Assembly: GCA_900539845.1 (NCBI GenBank)
Contig: UQDP01000031.1
Location: 1 to 11,630 of the forward strand
Reading direction: 5' to 3'
Length of the DNA: 11,630 nucleotides
DNA from: an uncultured Oscillospiraceae bacterium
Lineage (GTDB): Bacteria; Bacillota; Clostridia; Oscillospirales; Acutalibacteraceae
Below, piece by piece: positions 1-5,580 of the stretch. The notes beneath the pieces are model-generated. The model was not told where the DNA came from and did no database searches. It worked only from the letters and a program-made list of their open reading frames with translations. A program made the position numbers and the translations under genes. Every line of letters begins with the position of its first letter. Position 1 is the stretch's first letter.

Positions 1-74
1 CTTGAATCTCGGGTTCCTTTTCTTTCGTCGTTGTTCAATTTTCAAGGTCCTTTGCCGCGCCCTCTCTCGAGCGC
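1..74 (-). other. Probable leader of a leftward rRNA operon
   Basis: Read on the minus strand, this stretch starts just downstream of a strong promoter and contains GGACCTTGAAAATTGAACAA (31-50). CTTGAAAAnTGAA-type motifs are characteristic of the leader and spacer regions of Firmicute rRNA operons, where they belong to precursor processing and antitermination signals. No open frame or tRNA fold lies here. I infer that a 16S rRNA, or another stable RNA, begins beyond the left edge. No mature rRNA sequence is in the window, so the identity rests on the motif and the promoter only. Confidence 0.6.
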
Positions 75-80
75 TTGACT

Positions 81-110
81 ATATTACCACAACGTCAAGC
101 CACATGTCAA
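81..110 (-). promoter_or_regulatory. Strong leftward sigma-A promoter with UP-like A-tracts (stable RNA type)
   Basis: On the minus strand there is a perfect -35 TTGACA (110-105), an 18-bp spacer and a -10 TAATAT (86-81). Two A-runs directly upstream of the -35 (about 114-130 on the plus strand as T-runs) resemble an UP element. Together with the rRNA-type leader this suggests a growth-rate-controlled stable RNA promoter. A perfect 7-bp inverted repeat, GCTTGAC (73-79) and GTCAAGC (94-100), brackets the -10. Confidence 0.75.
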
Positions 111-190
111 CACTTTTTTTAAGATTTTTTGCGGCTTTTTCACACTCCGCCGAGTGTTTCTAAATCCCGGTATTTTCTCTTTTATATTAA

Positions 191-472
191 TTAATACATT
201 ATATAAGTAAGCCATTCGGGAGGTGCCACAATATATGGTGCGGTGGAGTAAGCTTTATCGGGAATATACCGCTGTGCTTTATTATATACATTTTCAATAT
301 CAGAGTAATAAATTTTATAATCAAACACCGTTATGCTCTCGCTGTCGCGGCTGAAAAGCACGGTCTCTCCGTCAGACGCAAAGCTTTTTGTGTTATAATA
401 GGCTGCCGAAATGCCCACGGTGAGAATCACGGCAGCTATAATAAATGTTAAAAGCAAAGGATGCTTTTTCAA
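191..472 (-). CDS. Unrecognised 93-aa single-pass membrane protein downstream of spoIIP
   Basis: The product starts with two lysines, followed by one hydrophobic segment (about residues 4-24, ending AAYY). A polar domain of about 65 residues follows, rich in Tyr and Asp, with a motif IYYSDIENVYNKAQRY around the middle. The topology suggests a membrane-anchored protein with its bulk outside the cytoplasm. I chose the TTG at 472-470 because GGAAG lies about 8 nt upstream; a longer frame would run back into spoIIP and lacks such a site. It begins 23 nt after the spoIIP stop, so it is probably co-transcribed with gpr-spoIIP and may be expressed during sporulation. In B. subtilis the gene after spoIIP is the small membrane protein yqxA. 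The position matches, but I cannot see sequence homology from memory. Function is unknown. Confidence 0.65.
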   Translation of the reverse strand: MKKHPLLLTFIIAAVILTVGISAAYYNTKSFASDGETVLFSRDSESITVFDYKIYYSDIENVYNKAQRYIPDKAYSTAPYIVAPPEWLTYIMY

Positions 473-495
473 ATTTTCACTTCCTTTTTCATATT

Positions 496-1662
496 TTATT
501 TTTCTGTTACATATTCCTCCAGCAGGAGATCGGCAAACGCATTTGCAAACAGCCTGCCTGAATAACATGCCTCATCAAGGGTATTGGCATCCGTTCCTAT
601 TTCAAGCAGAAAAGAGTTTTTGGTCAGATCCATATTATATTTTCTTTCGGAAAAAAGGATAGGACGCATGATACCCGGATACATCGTATTCAATTTATCG
701 GTGACCGCACAGGAAAAACGCAGGTTATATTCCCAGTTCGGGAAATCTTTTACACTGCCATGCTCGCACCCGGAGATCAGCATCATCTTAGCCGCCTTTT
801 TTCCGTTGACCTCTGCGGTCGGCTTGACTTTTGTTCCGTTCTTATATGTAATGCTGTCTCTGTGGACATCTATCGTGATCTCTATGGACGGGTATTTTTC
901 AAGATACTCCGCAACGGACTTTCGCGAAGAATCATATGCCGCGTTGTAAGAGGTATCGTGTATTTCCCTGTCGTGAATAACGCCGATACCCCTTGCCTCG
1001 AGTATTCTGCAAATTTCGTCCCCGACCCGCACCATATTTCTGGCGATATCTTTTGTTTTCGAGTCGGTGGACTCTGTATAAAAACCTGCATCGAGAAGAG
1101 AATAGCACTCCGTGGAATGACTGTGGTAAATCAACACGACGGGCTGCGAAGCATCGCTGATACTTAAATCAGCTTTCTGCTGCAAAAGCTTTTCTATATC
1201 CAGATCATAAAAATCCTGTGGTATTTTGCTCTGCACCTGAACATTTTCGTAAGTTACTATTGTTCCGCCACCCGTGTAACTTGCCTCGCTTGTATTGCCC
1301 TTCTTCGTTTGCGAATCTATTACCTTTTCTTCCTCTTCCATAAGCTGCAATATGTCGTCAGGGGTCTTTTTCAGTTCCTCGTCGGTCAAGCCGTCCTTTG
1401 AGCCGACGCTGTTCATGACCTCTGCCGCCTCTTCCCGAGAGGTGTTATTATTATTTACCTCTTTATCCGAATTATCAGAAAAAACCGAAGATACCTGCTT
1501 TGCCGCGCTCATAAAGCTTTCATACGGTTCAGCCGCCGATAGGATGCTGCCTGCCACAGACGCCATGCCGCTTTTATACACAGGGGCAACATTCAGAATG
1601 ATTCCCACCACGCCGAACAGGATCACAATATTAGAAACAAAAATCGTTATATCTTTTTTCAT
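496..1662 (-). CDS. spoIIP: Stage II sporulation protein P (SpoIIP), engulfment peptidoglycan hydrolase
   Basis: SpoIIP is the zinc-dependent amidase/endopeptidase of the DMP complex (SpoIID-SpoIIM-SpoIIP), which degrades septal peptidoglycan so that the mother cell can engulf the forespore. The 388-aa product has an N-terminal membrane anchor (about residues 5-24). A low-complexity Asn/Glu-rich linker (about 60-125) follows, then the SpoIIP catalytic domain from about 145. Visible family motifs are VLIYHSHSTE (His180, His182, Glu185), a second histidine at VIHDREIHD (His230), TIDVHRDS (His267, Arg268) and FLLEIGTDANTLDEA (Glu354), which fit metal-binding and catalytic positions. The ATG at 1662 is preceded by CGGGAG 7 nt upstream; a TTG eight codons earlier lacks a good site. 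It follows gpr by 87 bp on the same strand, as in Bacillus, where it is made under sigma-E in the mother cell and partly by read-through from gpr. Confidence 0.95.
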   Translation of the reverse strand: MKKDITIFVSNIVILFGVVGIILNVAPVYKSGMASVAGSILSAAEPYESFMSAAKQVSSVFSDNSDKEVNNNNTSREEAAEVMNSVGSKDGLTDEELKKTPDDILQLMEEEEKVIDSQTKKGNTSEASYTGGGTIVTYENVQVQSKIPQDFYDLDIEKLLQQKADLSISDASQPVVLIYHSHSTECYSLLDAGFYTESTDSKTKDIARNMVRVGDEICRILEARGIGVIHDREIHDTSYNAAYDSSRKSVAEYLEKYPSIEITIDVHRDSITYKNGTKVKPTAEVNGKKAAKMMLISGCEHGSVKDFPNWEYNLRFSCAVTDKLNTMYPGIMRPILFSERKYNMDLTKNSFLLEIGTDANTLDEACYSGRLFANAFADLLLEEYVTEK

Positions 1663-1749
1663 GATACACTCCCGCTTTTCAGGCAAGCATGCCTTATCTA
1701 TTCATATACAATATAATATATATGAAAAAACGCGGCGGCACATTACGCA

Positions 1750-2574
1750 TCATCCGACAAGCGCATAAAGATCTCTTTCGCTTATTGAGCTTTGCAGGCA
1801 GACATTGATGCTCATCCCGATCAGCTTTGCGCCCTGTTCGGTGAGCCGGTCTATCTCTCTTGGGGTAACAAACATGGAATCCCCTTCTCTGCCCGAGATC
1901 ACCGAGGCGGATATGACCGTTGGTATTCCTATGGACACAACGGGAACGCCCAAAGTGGAAAAAGAGATTTCATATCTGTGGTTTCCGACCCCCGAGCCGG
2001 GAGTGATCCCTGCCGTTGAAAGCTGGACCGTTGTGCCAAGGCGCTTTGCACTTGAAGCTGCAAGCGCATCCACTGCGATCACACAGGAGGGTCTGACAAC
2101 ATCGCAGATGCCTTTTATAATTTCGGCGCTTTCTATCCCCGTTTCGCCGAGAACGCCGGTGCAGACGCAGGATACTGTTTTCAGCTGTTCATAACCCATC
2201 TCCTTTTTCAGCTGCTCTGAAATATGCCGCGTTGCAAAAATATACGACCCGGTTTTAGGACCGAGCGCATCCGCGGTAATATCCATATTACCAAGACCTG
2301 CTACAAGAACATTGTCGCAATCGGGGGGAAGCAAATTTTTTAATATTGCGGAGATTTTACTGAGTCTGCCGTCAAAAATATCCGTATCATTTACAAACGA
2401 CGGCACCTCCACCGTGATATATTCGCCGATCGGTTTTCCGATCTGCTGAACGCCGTTTTCATTTGTGACTTTCACGTAGGTTATCCCGTTTCCCTCTTTA
2501 ACAATAACGCCGTTGATCTTTGTTTTGTTTTTTTCTTCATAGCTTTCCACTGCCAGATCTGTGCGGTTTTGCAT
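1750..2574 (-). CDS. gpr: Spore germination protease GPR (peptidase family A25)
   Basis: GPR starts degradation of the small acid-soluble spore proteins that coat forespore DNA, releasing amino acids at germination. The 274-aa product opens with the family signature RTDLAVE at residues 4-10. The two aspartates essential in Bacillus GPR appear at NMDITADALGP (Asp102) and VIAVDALAA (Asp169), 67 residues apart, close to the 66 of B. megaterium. The C-terminal FVTPREIDRL block is present, so the protein is complete. It is shorter than the roughly 370-aa Bacillus enzyme because the stretch before that block is compact. The ATG at 2574 has GGGAGG 7-8 nt upstream. An in-frame TGA a few codons before the ATG rules out a longer N-terminus, so only three residues precede RTDLAVE. 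It is the first gene of a leftward gpr-spoIIP cluster, divergent from rpsT. Confidence 0.95.
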   Translation of the reverse strand: MQNRTDLAVESYEEKNKTKINGVIVKEGNGITYVKVTNENGVQQIGKPIGEYITVEVPSFVNDTDIFDGRLSKISAILKNLLPPDCDNVLVAGLGNMDITADALGPKTGSYIFATRHISEQLKKEMGYEQLKTVSCVCTGVLGETGIESAEIIKGICDVVRPSCVIAVDALAASSAKRLGTTVQLSTAGITPGSGVGNHRYEISFSTLGVPVVSIGIPTVISASVISGREGDSMFVTPREIDRLTEQGAKLIGMSINVCLQSSISERDLYALVG

Positions 2575-2609
2575 CAGGAATCCTCCCGAAAATCAAACTT
2601 TTTTAATAA

Positions 2610-2639
2610 AAGTATGCCCAAAAACAAAAAAATACTTGC
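2610..2639 (-). promoter_or_regulatory. Candidate forespore (sigma-F/sigma-G type) promoter of gpr
   Basis: On the minus strand, GCAAG (2639-2635), an 18-bp spacer and CATACTT (2616-2610) resemble the sigma-G consensus GHATR-N17/18-CATNHTA, with 4 of 5 and 6 of 7 matches. Known gpr genes are transcribed in the forespore, and the site lies about 35 nt upstream of the gpr start codon. Its -35 overlaps the -35 of the divergent rpsT promoter. This is a judgement from consensus only. Confidence 0.4.
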
Positions 2640-2664
2640 ATTTTGGCAAAAGTTATGCTACTAT
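2636..2664 (+). promoter_or_regulatory. rpsT promoter (sigma-A, extended -10)
   Basis: The elements are -35 TTGCAT (2636-2641), a 17-bp spacer, and -10 TACTAT (2659-2664) preceded by TGC, giving an extended -10. It places transcription start about 55 nt before the rpsT ATG. That leaves an untranslated leader of roughly 55 nt, within which I see no clear S20-binding structure. Confidence 0.65.
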
Positions 2665-2726
2665 ACATTAGCATTTAATTAGTTTTGACACATATTAATA
2701 AAATCCGCATTAAAGGAGTGAAAAGG

Positions 2727-2984
2727 ATGCCGCAGATTAAATCAGCAAAAAAGAGAGTTAAGGTAGCTGCCAAAAAGGCTGCAAATAATAAGGCTGCAAA
2801 CACCGCCCTTAAGACCGCTATCAAAAAGGCAAACGCCGCTATAGAGGCAAACGCCGAGGACAAAGCGGAAGTTGTTAAGGCCGCAGTTAAAAAGATCGAT
2901 AAGGCAGCAGCAAAGAATCTGCTTCCGAAGAACACGGCTGCAAGAAAAAAGAGCAATCTTGCAAAAAAACTCAACAAGGCTTAA
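2727..2984 (+). CDS. rpsT: 30S ribosomal protein S20 (bS20)
   Basis: This is a primary 16S rRNA-binding protein of the small ribosomal subunit body. The 85-aa product, MPQIKSAKKRVKVAAKKAANN at the start, has the classic S20 opening (MPxIKSAxKRV), extreme Lys/Ala content and the closing block NTAARKKSNLAKKLNKA. Its length fits the usual 85-90 residues. The ATG at 2727 is chosen because AAAGGAG lies 8 nt upstream and the family begins exactly there; an earlier in-frame ATG at 2685 would sit inside the leader. It is monocistronic, with its own promoter and a hairpin terminator directly after the stop codon. The location divergent to gpr-spoIIP is conserved in Firmicutes. Confidence 0.97.
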   Translation: MPQIKSAKKRVKVAAKKAANNKAANTALKTAIKKANAAIEANAEDKAEVVKAAVKKIDKAAAKNLLPKNTAARKKSNLAKKLNKA

Positions 2985-2997
2985 TGATTGTAAAACA

Positions 2998-3028
2998 AAC
3001 TCCTGCATTTTGCGGGAGTTATTTTTTT
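2998..3028 (+). terminator. Rho-independent terminator of rpsT
   Basis: A 10-bp stem AACTCCTGCA / TGCGGGAGTT (one G-U pair) with a 3-nt loop is followed by ATTTTTTT. It starts 13 nt after the rpsT stop codon. Confidence 0.9.
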
Positions 3029-3044
3029 ATTCATTTTTTTGCGC

Positions 3045-3073
3045 TTGACTTTGCGGCGTAATGTCTATATAAT
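3045..3073 (+). promoter_or_regulatory. Near-consensus sigma-A promoter of the small membrane protein gene
   Basis: The elements are -35 TTGACT (3045-3050), a 17-bp spacer and a perfect -10 TATAAT (3068-3073), about 34 nt upstream of the start codon at 3107. It is among the best matches to consensus in the window and predicts strong vegetative expression. Confidence 0.85.
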
Positions 3074-3106
3074 GATATGTAGTTAATAAATTAGGAGGTT
3101 TTTCCA

Positions 3107-3367
3107 ATGAACATAAGCAAAATTTTAAAGATTATCGGCGGTATTGTTGCCGTTGCAGGAATTATTGCTGCAGTTTACTTTGCCATTCAGAAGCTCACAG
3201 ACAAAAAAGATCCTGAGTATTTCAACGATGATGATTTCTTTGAGTGCGATAACGACCTTGAAATAATCGAGGTTGAAAGCGAGGAAAAGGCAGAGGCTGA
3301 AGAAGCAGAAGCCAAGACCGCAGAGGCACCCAAAAAGAAAAAGGCTGCAAAAAAGGCTGATAAATAA
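3107..3367 (+). CDS. Unrecognised 86-aa membrane-anchored protein with charged Glu/Ala/Lys tail
   Basis: There are three visible zones. Residues 1-27 form a hydrophobic segment rich in Ile, Gly and Ala, with a GG motif, a likely membrane anchor. Residues 33-65 are strongly acidic (DPEYFNDDDFFECDNDLEIIEVESEE). The last 25 residues are an Ala/Lys/Glu-rich tail ending in lysines (KKKKAAKKADK). Such tails are low in sequence information, so homology is hard to judge, and I do not recognise a family. Lysine-rich tails of this sort can contact nucleic acid or acidic envelope polymers, but that is speculation. The ATG at 3107 has AGGAGG with 8-nt spacing. The gene has its own promoter and terminator, so it is a single-gene unit between rpsT and the phospholipase gene. 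Confidence 0.85.
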   Translation: MNISKILKIIGGIVAVAGIIAAVYFAIQKLTDKKDPEYFNDDDFFECDNDLEIIEVESEEKAEAEEAEAKTAEAPKKKKAAKKADK

Positions 3368-3388
3368 AAAAACCGAATAAAACAAAAC

Positions 3389-3425
3389 AAACAGAGCAAT
3401 CATTTCAGTATTGCTCTGTTTTATT
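3389..3425 (+). terminator. Hairpin terminator after the small membrane protein gene
   Basis: A perfect 12-bp stem AAACAGAGCAAT / ATTGCTCTGTTT with a 9-nt loop is followed by a short T-rich stretch to 3425. It lies about 20 nt after the stop codon. The U-tract is short and partly inside the stem, so some read-through into the next gene is possible; I see no separate clear promoter before 3458. Confidence 0.75.
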
Positions 3426-3457
3426 CATAAGCGAAACAATTTTTAAAGGAAGATTTT

Positions 3458-4318
3458 ATGACAGGAGATTATAAAAGCGGACTTGTGCTGGAAGGCGGAG
3501 GCAATCGAGGGATCTACACAAGCGGCGTGCTGGACGCTTTTATTGAAAAAGGCATTACGTTTCCGTATGTTATAGGCGTTTCGGCAGGCTCCTGCAACGC
3601 CGCCTCTTATATCGGCAAAAATTACAGACGCCAGCACGACATTACCATAAACTACTGCAATGATAAAAGATACATGAGTGTAAACAGTATCTTTAAAAAC
3701 GGTCAGTATTTGAATCTGGAATGGGATTTCGGCGAACTCACCTATAATATTATGCCGCTTGACTATGAGACCTATGAAAGCAGCGGCACACAGCTTTGCG
3801 CCGTTACGACAAACGCGAAGACCGGCAAGCCGGAATATTTTTATCCCAAAGATCTGCGCGAATTCGGCTGTCCCGTTCTGAAAGCAAGCTGCGCGCTGCC
3901 GATCGCTACAAAAGGTGCGGTCATAGACGGCGAAGTTTACTTTGACGGCGGTGTTTCCGATTCCATACCTCTTGCAAAAGCATTTGATGACGGCTGCAAA
4001 AAAGCGGTGGTTGTGCTTACTCAGGTGCGGGGATTTGAAAAGCAGCCCGTAAAGCAGCAGCGGACAGTGCGCAGGGTTTTAAAGCAGTATCCTGCCCTGG
4101 CTGAAGCCGTTTTGAACAGGCACGAGATGTATAACCGACAGCTTGCATATGTTTATGAGCAGGAAAAGCAGGGCAACTGCTTTGTGATCGCGCCCGCTGC
4201 GGATCTGCATTGCAGCACAATAGAAAGAAATGTGACAAAGCTGGAAAGGATATATCAGTTAGGGCTTGTTCAGGGCAGGCAAAAGGCGGATGAACTGAAA
4301 GCTTTTCTGGAAAAATGA
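3458..4318 (+). CDS. Patatin-like phospholipase family protein (YjjU-type)
   Basis: This is a serine acyl hydrolase of the patatin family, which cleaves fatty acyl esters of phospholipids with a Ser-Asp dyad. All motifs are in place in the 286-aa product. The oxyanion-hole loop is GGGNRG (residues 13-18), the nucleophile elbow is GVSAG (Ser42) and the catalytic Asp is in DGG (Asp163). The region after 190 matches the C-terminal extension of bacterial YjjU-like members rather than plant patatins. There is no signal peptide, so it is probably cytoplasmic. The ATG at 3458 follows AAAGGAAG by about 6 nt. The next gene starts one base after its stop, so the two are co-translated. The physiological substrate is unknown. 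Confidence 0.9.
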   Translation: MTGDYKSGLVLEGGGNRGIYTSGVLDAFIEKGITFPYVIGVSAGSCNAASYIGKNYRRQHDITINYCNDKRYMSVNSIFKNGQYLNLEWDFGELTYNIMPLDYETYESSGTQLCAVTTNAKTGKPEYFYPKDLREFGCPVLKASCALPIATKGAVIDGEVYFDGGVSDSIPLAKAFDDGCKKAVVVLTQVRGFEKQPVKQQRTVRRVLKQYPALAEAVLNRHEMYNRQLAYVYEQEKQGNCFVIAPAADLHCSTIERNVTKLERIYQLGLVQGRQKADELKAFLEK

Positions 4319-4319
4319 T

Positions 4320-4802
4320 ATGGGAAAAAAAGAAGAGAAAACAAATGTTATGCGTGTGCTGGACAGCTTAAAGCTGCCGTATGAGCACCGTGAATACAAA
4401 AAGGATCCAAAGCTTACGGGAGCTGACGTGGCACGCTCTCTCGGCGAAAATGCGGACGCTGTTTTCAAAACCCTTGTTACAGTATCCAAATCAAAAAAAT
4501 ATTATGTTTTTATGATACCCGTTGAAAGAGAGCTTGATCTGAAAAAAGCGGCAAGGGCAGTGGGTGAAAAAAGCATAGATATGATTGCGCAGAAAGAGCT
4601 GCTACCCCTGACCGGGTATGTTCACGGCGGCTGCTCTCCGATAGGAATGAAAAAACAATTTCACACCACAGCGCACGAAAGCGCGCTTGGCTTTGAAGAG
4701 ATCATGTTTTCGGCAGGAAGAGTCGGCAGCCAGATAAAGATGCGCGTTGACGACCTGAAAAAAGCAATTCCGATTGAATTTGCAGACTTAACAAAAGAAT
4801 AG
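4320..4802 (+). CDS. ybaK: YbaK/EbsC-family Cys-tRNA(Pro) deacylase
   Basis: This is a trans-editing enzyme that hydrolyses cysteine mischarged onto tRNA(Pro) by prolyl-tRNA synthetase, acting in the cytosol with ProRS. The 160-aa product matches the single-domain YbaK length. It shows the conserved VFKTLV segment with the key lysine (Lys50) and the late GYVHGGCSPIGMKKQFHT block. YbaK relatives differ in which amino acid they remove (Cys, Ala and others); the GCSPIGMKK block favours the YbaK/EbsC branch. The start ATG lies one base after the patatin stop with only a weak GGAAA upstream, so translation is probably coupled. A strong terminator follows. Confidence 0.9.
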   Translation: MGKKEEKTNVMRVLDSLKLPYEHREYKKDPKLTGADVARSLGENADAVFKTLVTVSKSKKYYVFMIPVERELDLKKAARAVGEKSIDMIAQKELLPLTGYVHGGCSPIGMKKQFHTTAHESALGFEEIMFSAGRVGSQIKMRVDDLKKAIPIEFADLTKE

Positions 4803-4813
4803 AACGAAACAGT

Positions 4814-4849
4814 AAAAACGGTTCGCGGAAATTCCGCGAACCGTTTTTT
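4814..4849. terminator. Bidirectional terminator between ybaK and the HxlR gene
   Basis: A long perfect hairpin, GGTTCGCGGAA paired with TTCCGCGAACC and extended by A-runs on the left and T-runs on the right, works on both strands. It closes the rightward patatin-ybaK unit and can also end leftward transcription from the HxlR gene, whose stop is at 4903. Confidence 0.92.
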
Positions 4850-4902
4850 GACGTGTTTATTTCATCCGGCAATATGCCTGAATCTATCATTCCTAAACCG
4901 AT

Positions 4903-5238
4903 TTATTTCAGGGAATTTTTGTAATCCTCGCCCCAGTTCCACATAGCGTCAAGAATCGGTTTAAGGCTGTAGCCGAGATCGGTGAGCGAATATTCCACTC
5001 TGGGAGGAACTTCCGCATACACCTTGCGGTTCACAAGCCCGTTTGCCTCCATATCCCTGAGCTGCGCCGTGAGCACTTTTTGCGAAACGCTGCCGATGGA
5101 TTTTTTCAGTTCGCCGAATCGCTTTTTGCCGGGCATAAGATCACGCAGGATTAAAACCTTCCACTTATCGCCGATCAGCGTAAGCGTGGTTTCCACCGGA
5201 CACACCGGCAGATCCTTTATGTTTTTCTGCTCGCTCAT
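4903..5238 (-). CDS. HxlR-family winged-helix transcriptional regulator
   Basis: This is a DNA-binding regulator of the HxlR/YodB/HypR type, usually a dimer that senses thiol-reactive, quinone or oxidative stress. The 111-aa product has the family core CPVETTLTLIGDKWKVLILRDL (residues 13-34), the winged-helix segment RFGELKKSIGSVSQKVLTAQLRDMEANGLV, then a wing with PPRVEYSLTDLG and the C-terminal dimerisation helix. It has a single cysteine, Cys13, at the conserved N-terminal position used as redox switch in YodB and HypR. The ATG at 5238 has AAAGGGG about 10 nt upstream. It is divergent to the NAD(P)-binding oxidoreductase gene, the usual arrangement for HxlR regulators and their targets. 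A repeated box lies in its own leader, which suggests autoregulation. The inducer is unknown. Confidence 0.93.
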   Translation of the reverse strand: MSEQKNIKDLPVCPVETTLTLIGDKWKVLILRDLMPGKKRFGELKKSIGSVSQKVLTAQLRDMEANGLVNRKVYAEVPPRVEYSLTDLGYSLKPILDAMWNWGEDYKNSLK

Positions 5239-5260
5239 ACAGCAATATCCCCTTTCAAAA

Positions 5261-5275
5261 GTTTCTTTTTGTAAC
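5261..5275 (+). promoter_or_regulatory. Operator-like box 1 in the HxlR gene leader
   Basis: GTTTCTTTTTGTAAC lies between the -10 of the HxlR gene promoter and its ribosome binding site. It is a GTTTC-N5-GTAAC version of the box repeated at 5391, 5416 and 6317. The arms form an imperfect dyad (GTTtC against GTTAC). A regulator bound here would block its own transcription. Assignment to the HxlR protein is inference. Confidence 0.5.
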
Positions 5276-5285
5276 TATGTTTCAA

Positions 5286-5314
5286 ATTATATCATACTGC
5301 CGATTTTTCGTCAA
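5286..5314 (-). promoter_or_regulatory. Promoter of the HxlR-family gene
   Basis: On the minus strand, -35 TTGACG (5314-5309), a 17-bp spacer and -10 TATAAT (5291-5286), preceded by TGA, give an extended -10. It leaves a leader of about 40 nt before the start codon. Confidence 0.85.
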
Positions 5315-5390
5315 TATTTCTTCAAATTAAAAATTATTTAAAAATTTTTTGATTGCATAAACACCCTGAAAACCGCATTGCTTCGCAATT

Positions 5391-5431
5391 GTTTCTTTTC
5401 GGTAACCGTCCATTAGTTCCTTTTTGGTAAC
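5391..5431 (+). promoter_or_regulatory. Tandem operator-like boxes 2 and 3 upstream of the oxidoreductase promoter
   Basis: Two 16-bp copies, GTTTCTTTTCGGTAAC (5391-5406) and GTTCCTTTTTGGTAAC (5416-5431), are identical at 14 of 16 positions and are spaced 25 bp start to start. Both fit GTTtC-N6-GTAAC. They lie in the 342-bp divergent intergenic region between the HxlR gene and the oxidoreductase gene. The rest of that region holds the two promoters, the shared module at 5426-5458 and an untranslated leader of about 90 nt with a small GCCC/GGGC hairpin near 5545-5560. Confidence 0.55.
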
Positions 5432-5458
5432 TACAGCACAGTAAAGTGCTTACTTTAC
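5426..5458 (+). promoter_or_regulatory. 33-bp promoter module A with GCAC-N6-GTGC dyad
   Basis: Starting with box 3, the module reads GGTAACTACAGCACA (5426-5440), then a dyad GCAC-N6-GTGC (5436-5449), then ACTTTAC (5452-5458), which overlaps the -35. The same elements in the same order and spacing recur at 6327-6359 upstream of the second rightward operon, with 26 of 33 positions identical. A further perfect inverted repeat, GTAAAGT (5441-5447) and ACTTTAC (5452-5458), is present only in this copy. This is a strong candidate operator. Confidence 0.6.
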
Positions 5459-5482
5459 AATTGAAACGAACGCTTCTATAAT
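5454..5482 (+). promoter_or_regulatory. Promoter of the NAD(P)-binding oxidoreductase gene
   Basis: The elements are -35 TTTACA (5454-5459), a 17-bp spacer and -10 TATAAT (5477-5482). It predicts transcription start near 5489 and a leader of about 90 nt. The -35 lies within the conserved module, so a bound regulator would compete directly with RNA polymerase. Confidence 0.8.
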
Positions 5483-5580
5483 AAAAACAGGAGCTGAGGA
5501 GACGGCCGCTCTGAACGTTCCGACAAAATCATCAAATTAAAATCGCCCCGTATTTTGGGCAAATATCAAGGAGGAAAAAA

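Noticed and set aside
142..157. Small hairpin ACACTC-CGCC-GAGTGT after the 93-aa gene as a terminator
   Set aside because: The stem is only 6 bp, and the minus-strand sequence after it is GAAAAAGCC, without a T-tract; on the plus strand no gene precedes it.
1663..1749. Sigma-E promoter for spoIIP in the gpr-spoIIP gap
   Set aside because: An AT-rich stretch with a dyad TTCATATA (1701-1708) / TATATGAA (1719-1726) is present and CATATATA loosely resembles a sigma-E -10, but no convincing -35 at proper spacing was found. A promoter is likely on biological grounds, yet I cannot place it.
2685..2713. TTGACA at 2685-2690 as a second rpsT promoter
   Set aside because: At 17-bp spacing the -10 would be CATTAA, a poor match, and transcription would start within or after the ribosome binding site.
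2685..2726. Upstream in-frame start for rpsT, giving a 99-aa protein
   Set aside because: S20 proteins begin at the MPQIKSA segment and the good ribosome binding site belongs to the ATG at 2727; the extra residues are leader sequence.
5489..5580. Riboswitch or small gene in the leader of the oxidoreductase gene
   Set aside because: The leader has a GAACGTTC palindrome (5513-5520) and a weak GCCC/GGGC hairpin, but no known riboswitch core, and the open stretch at 5501-5584 has no start codon.
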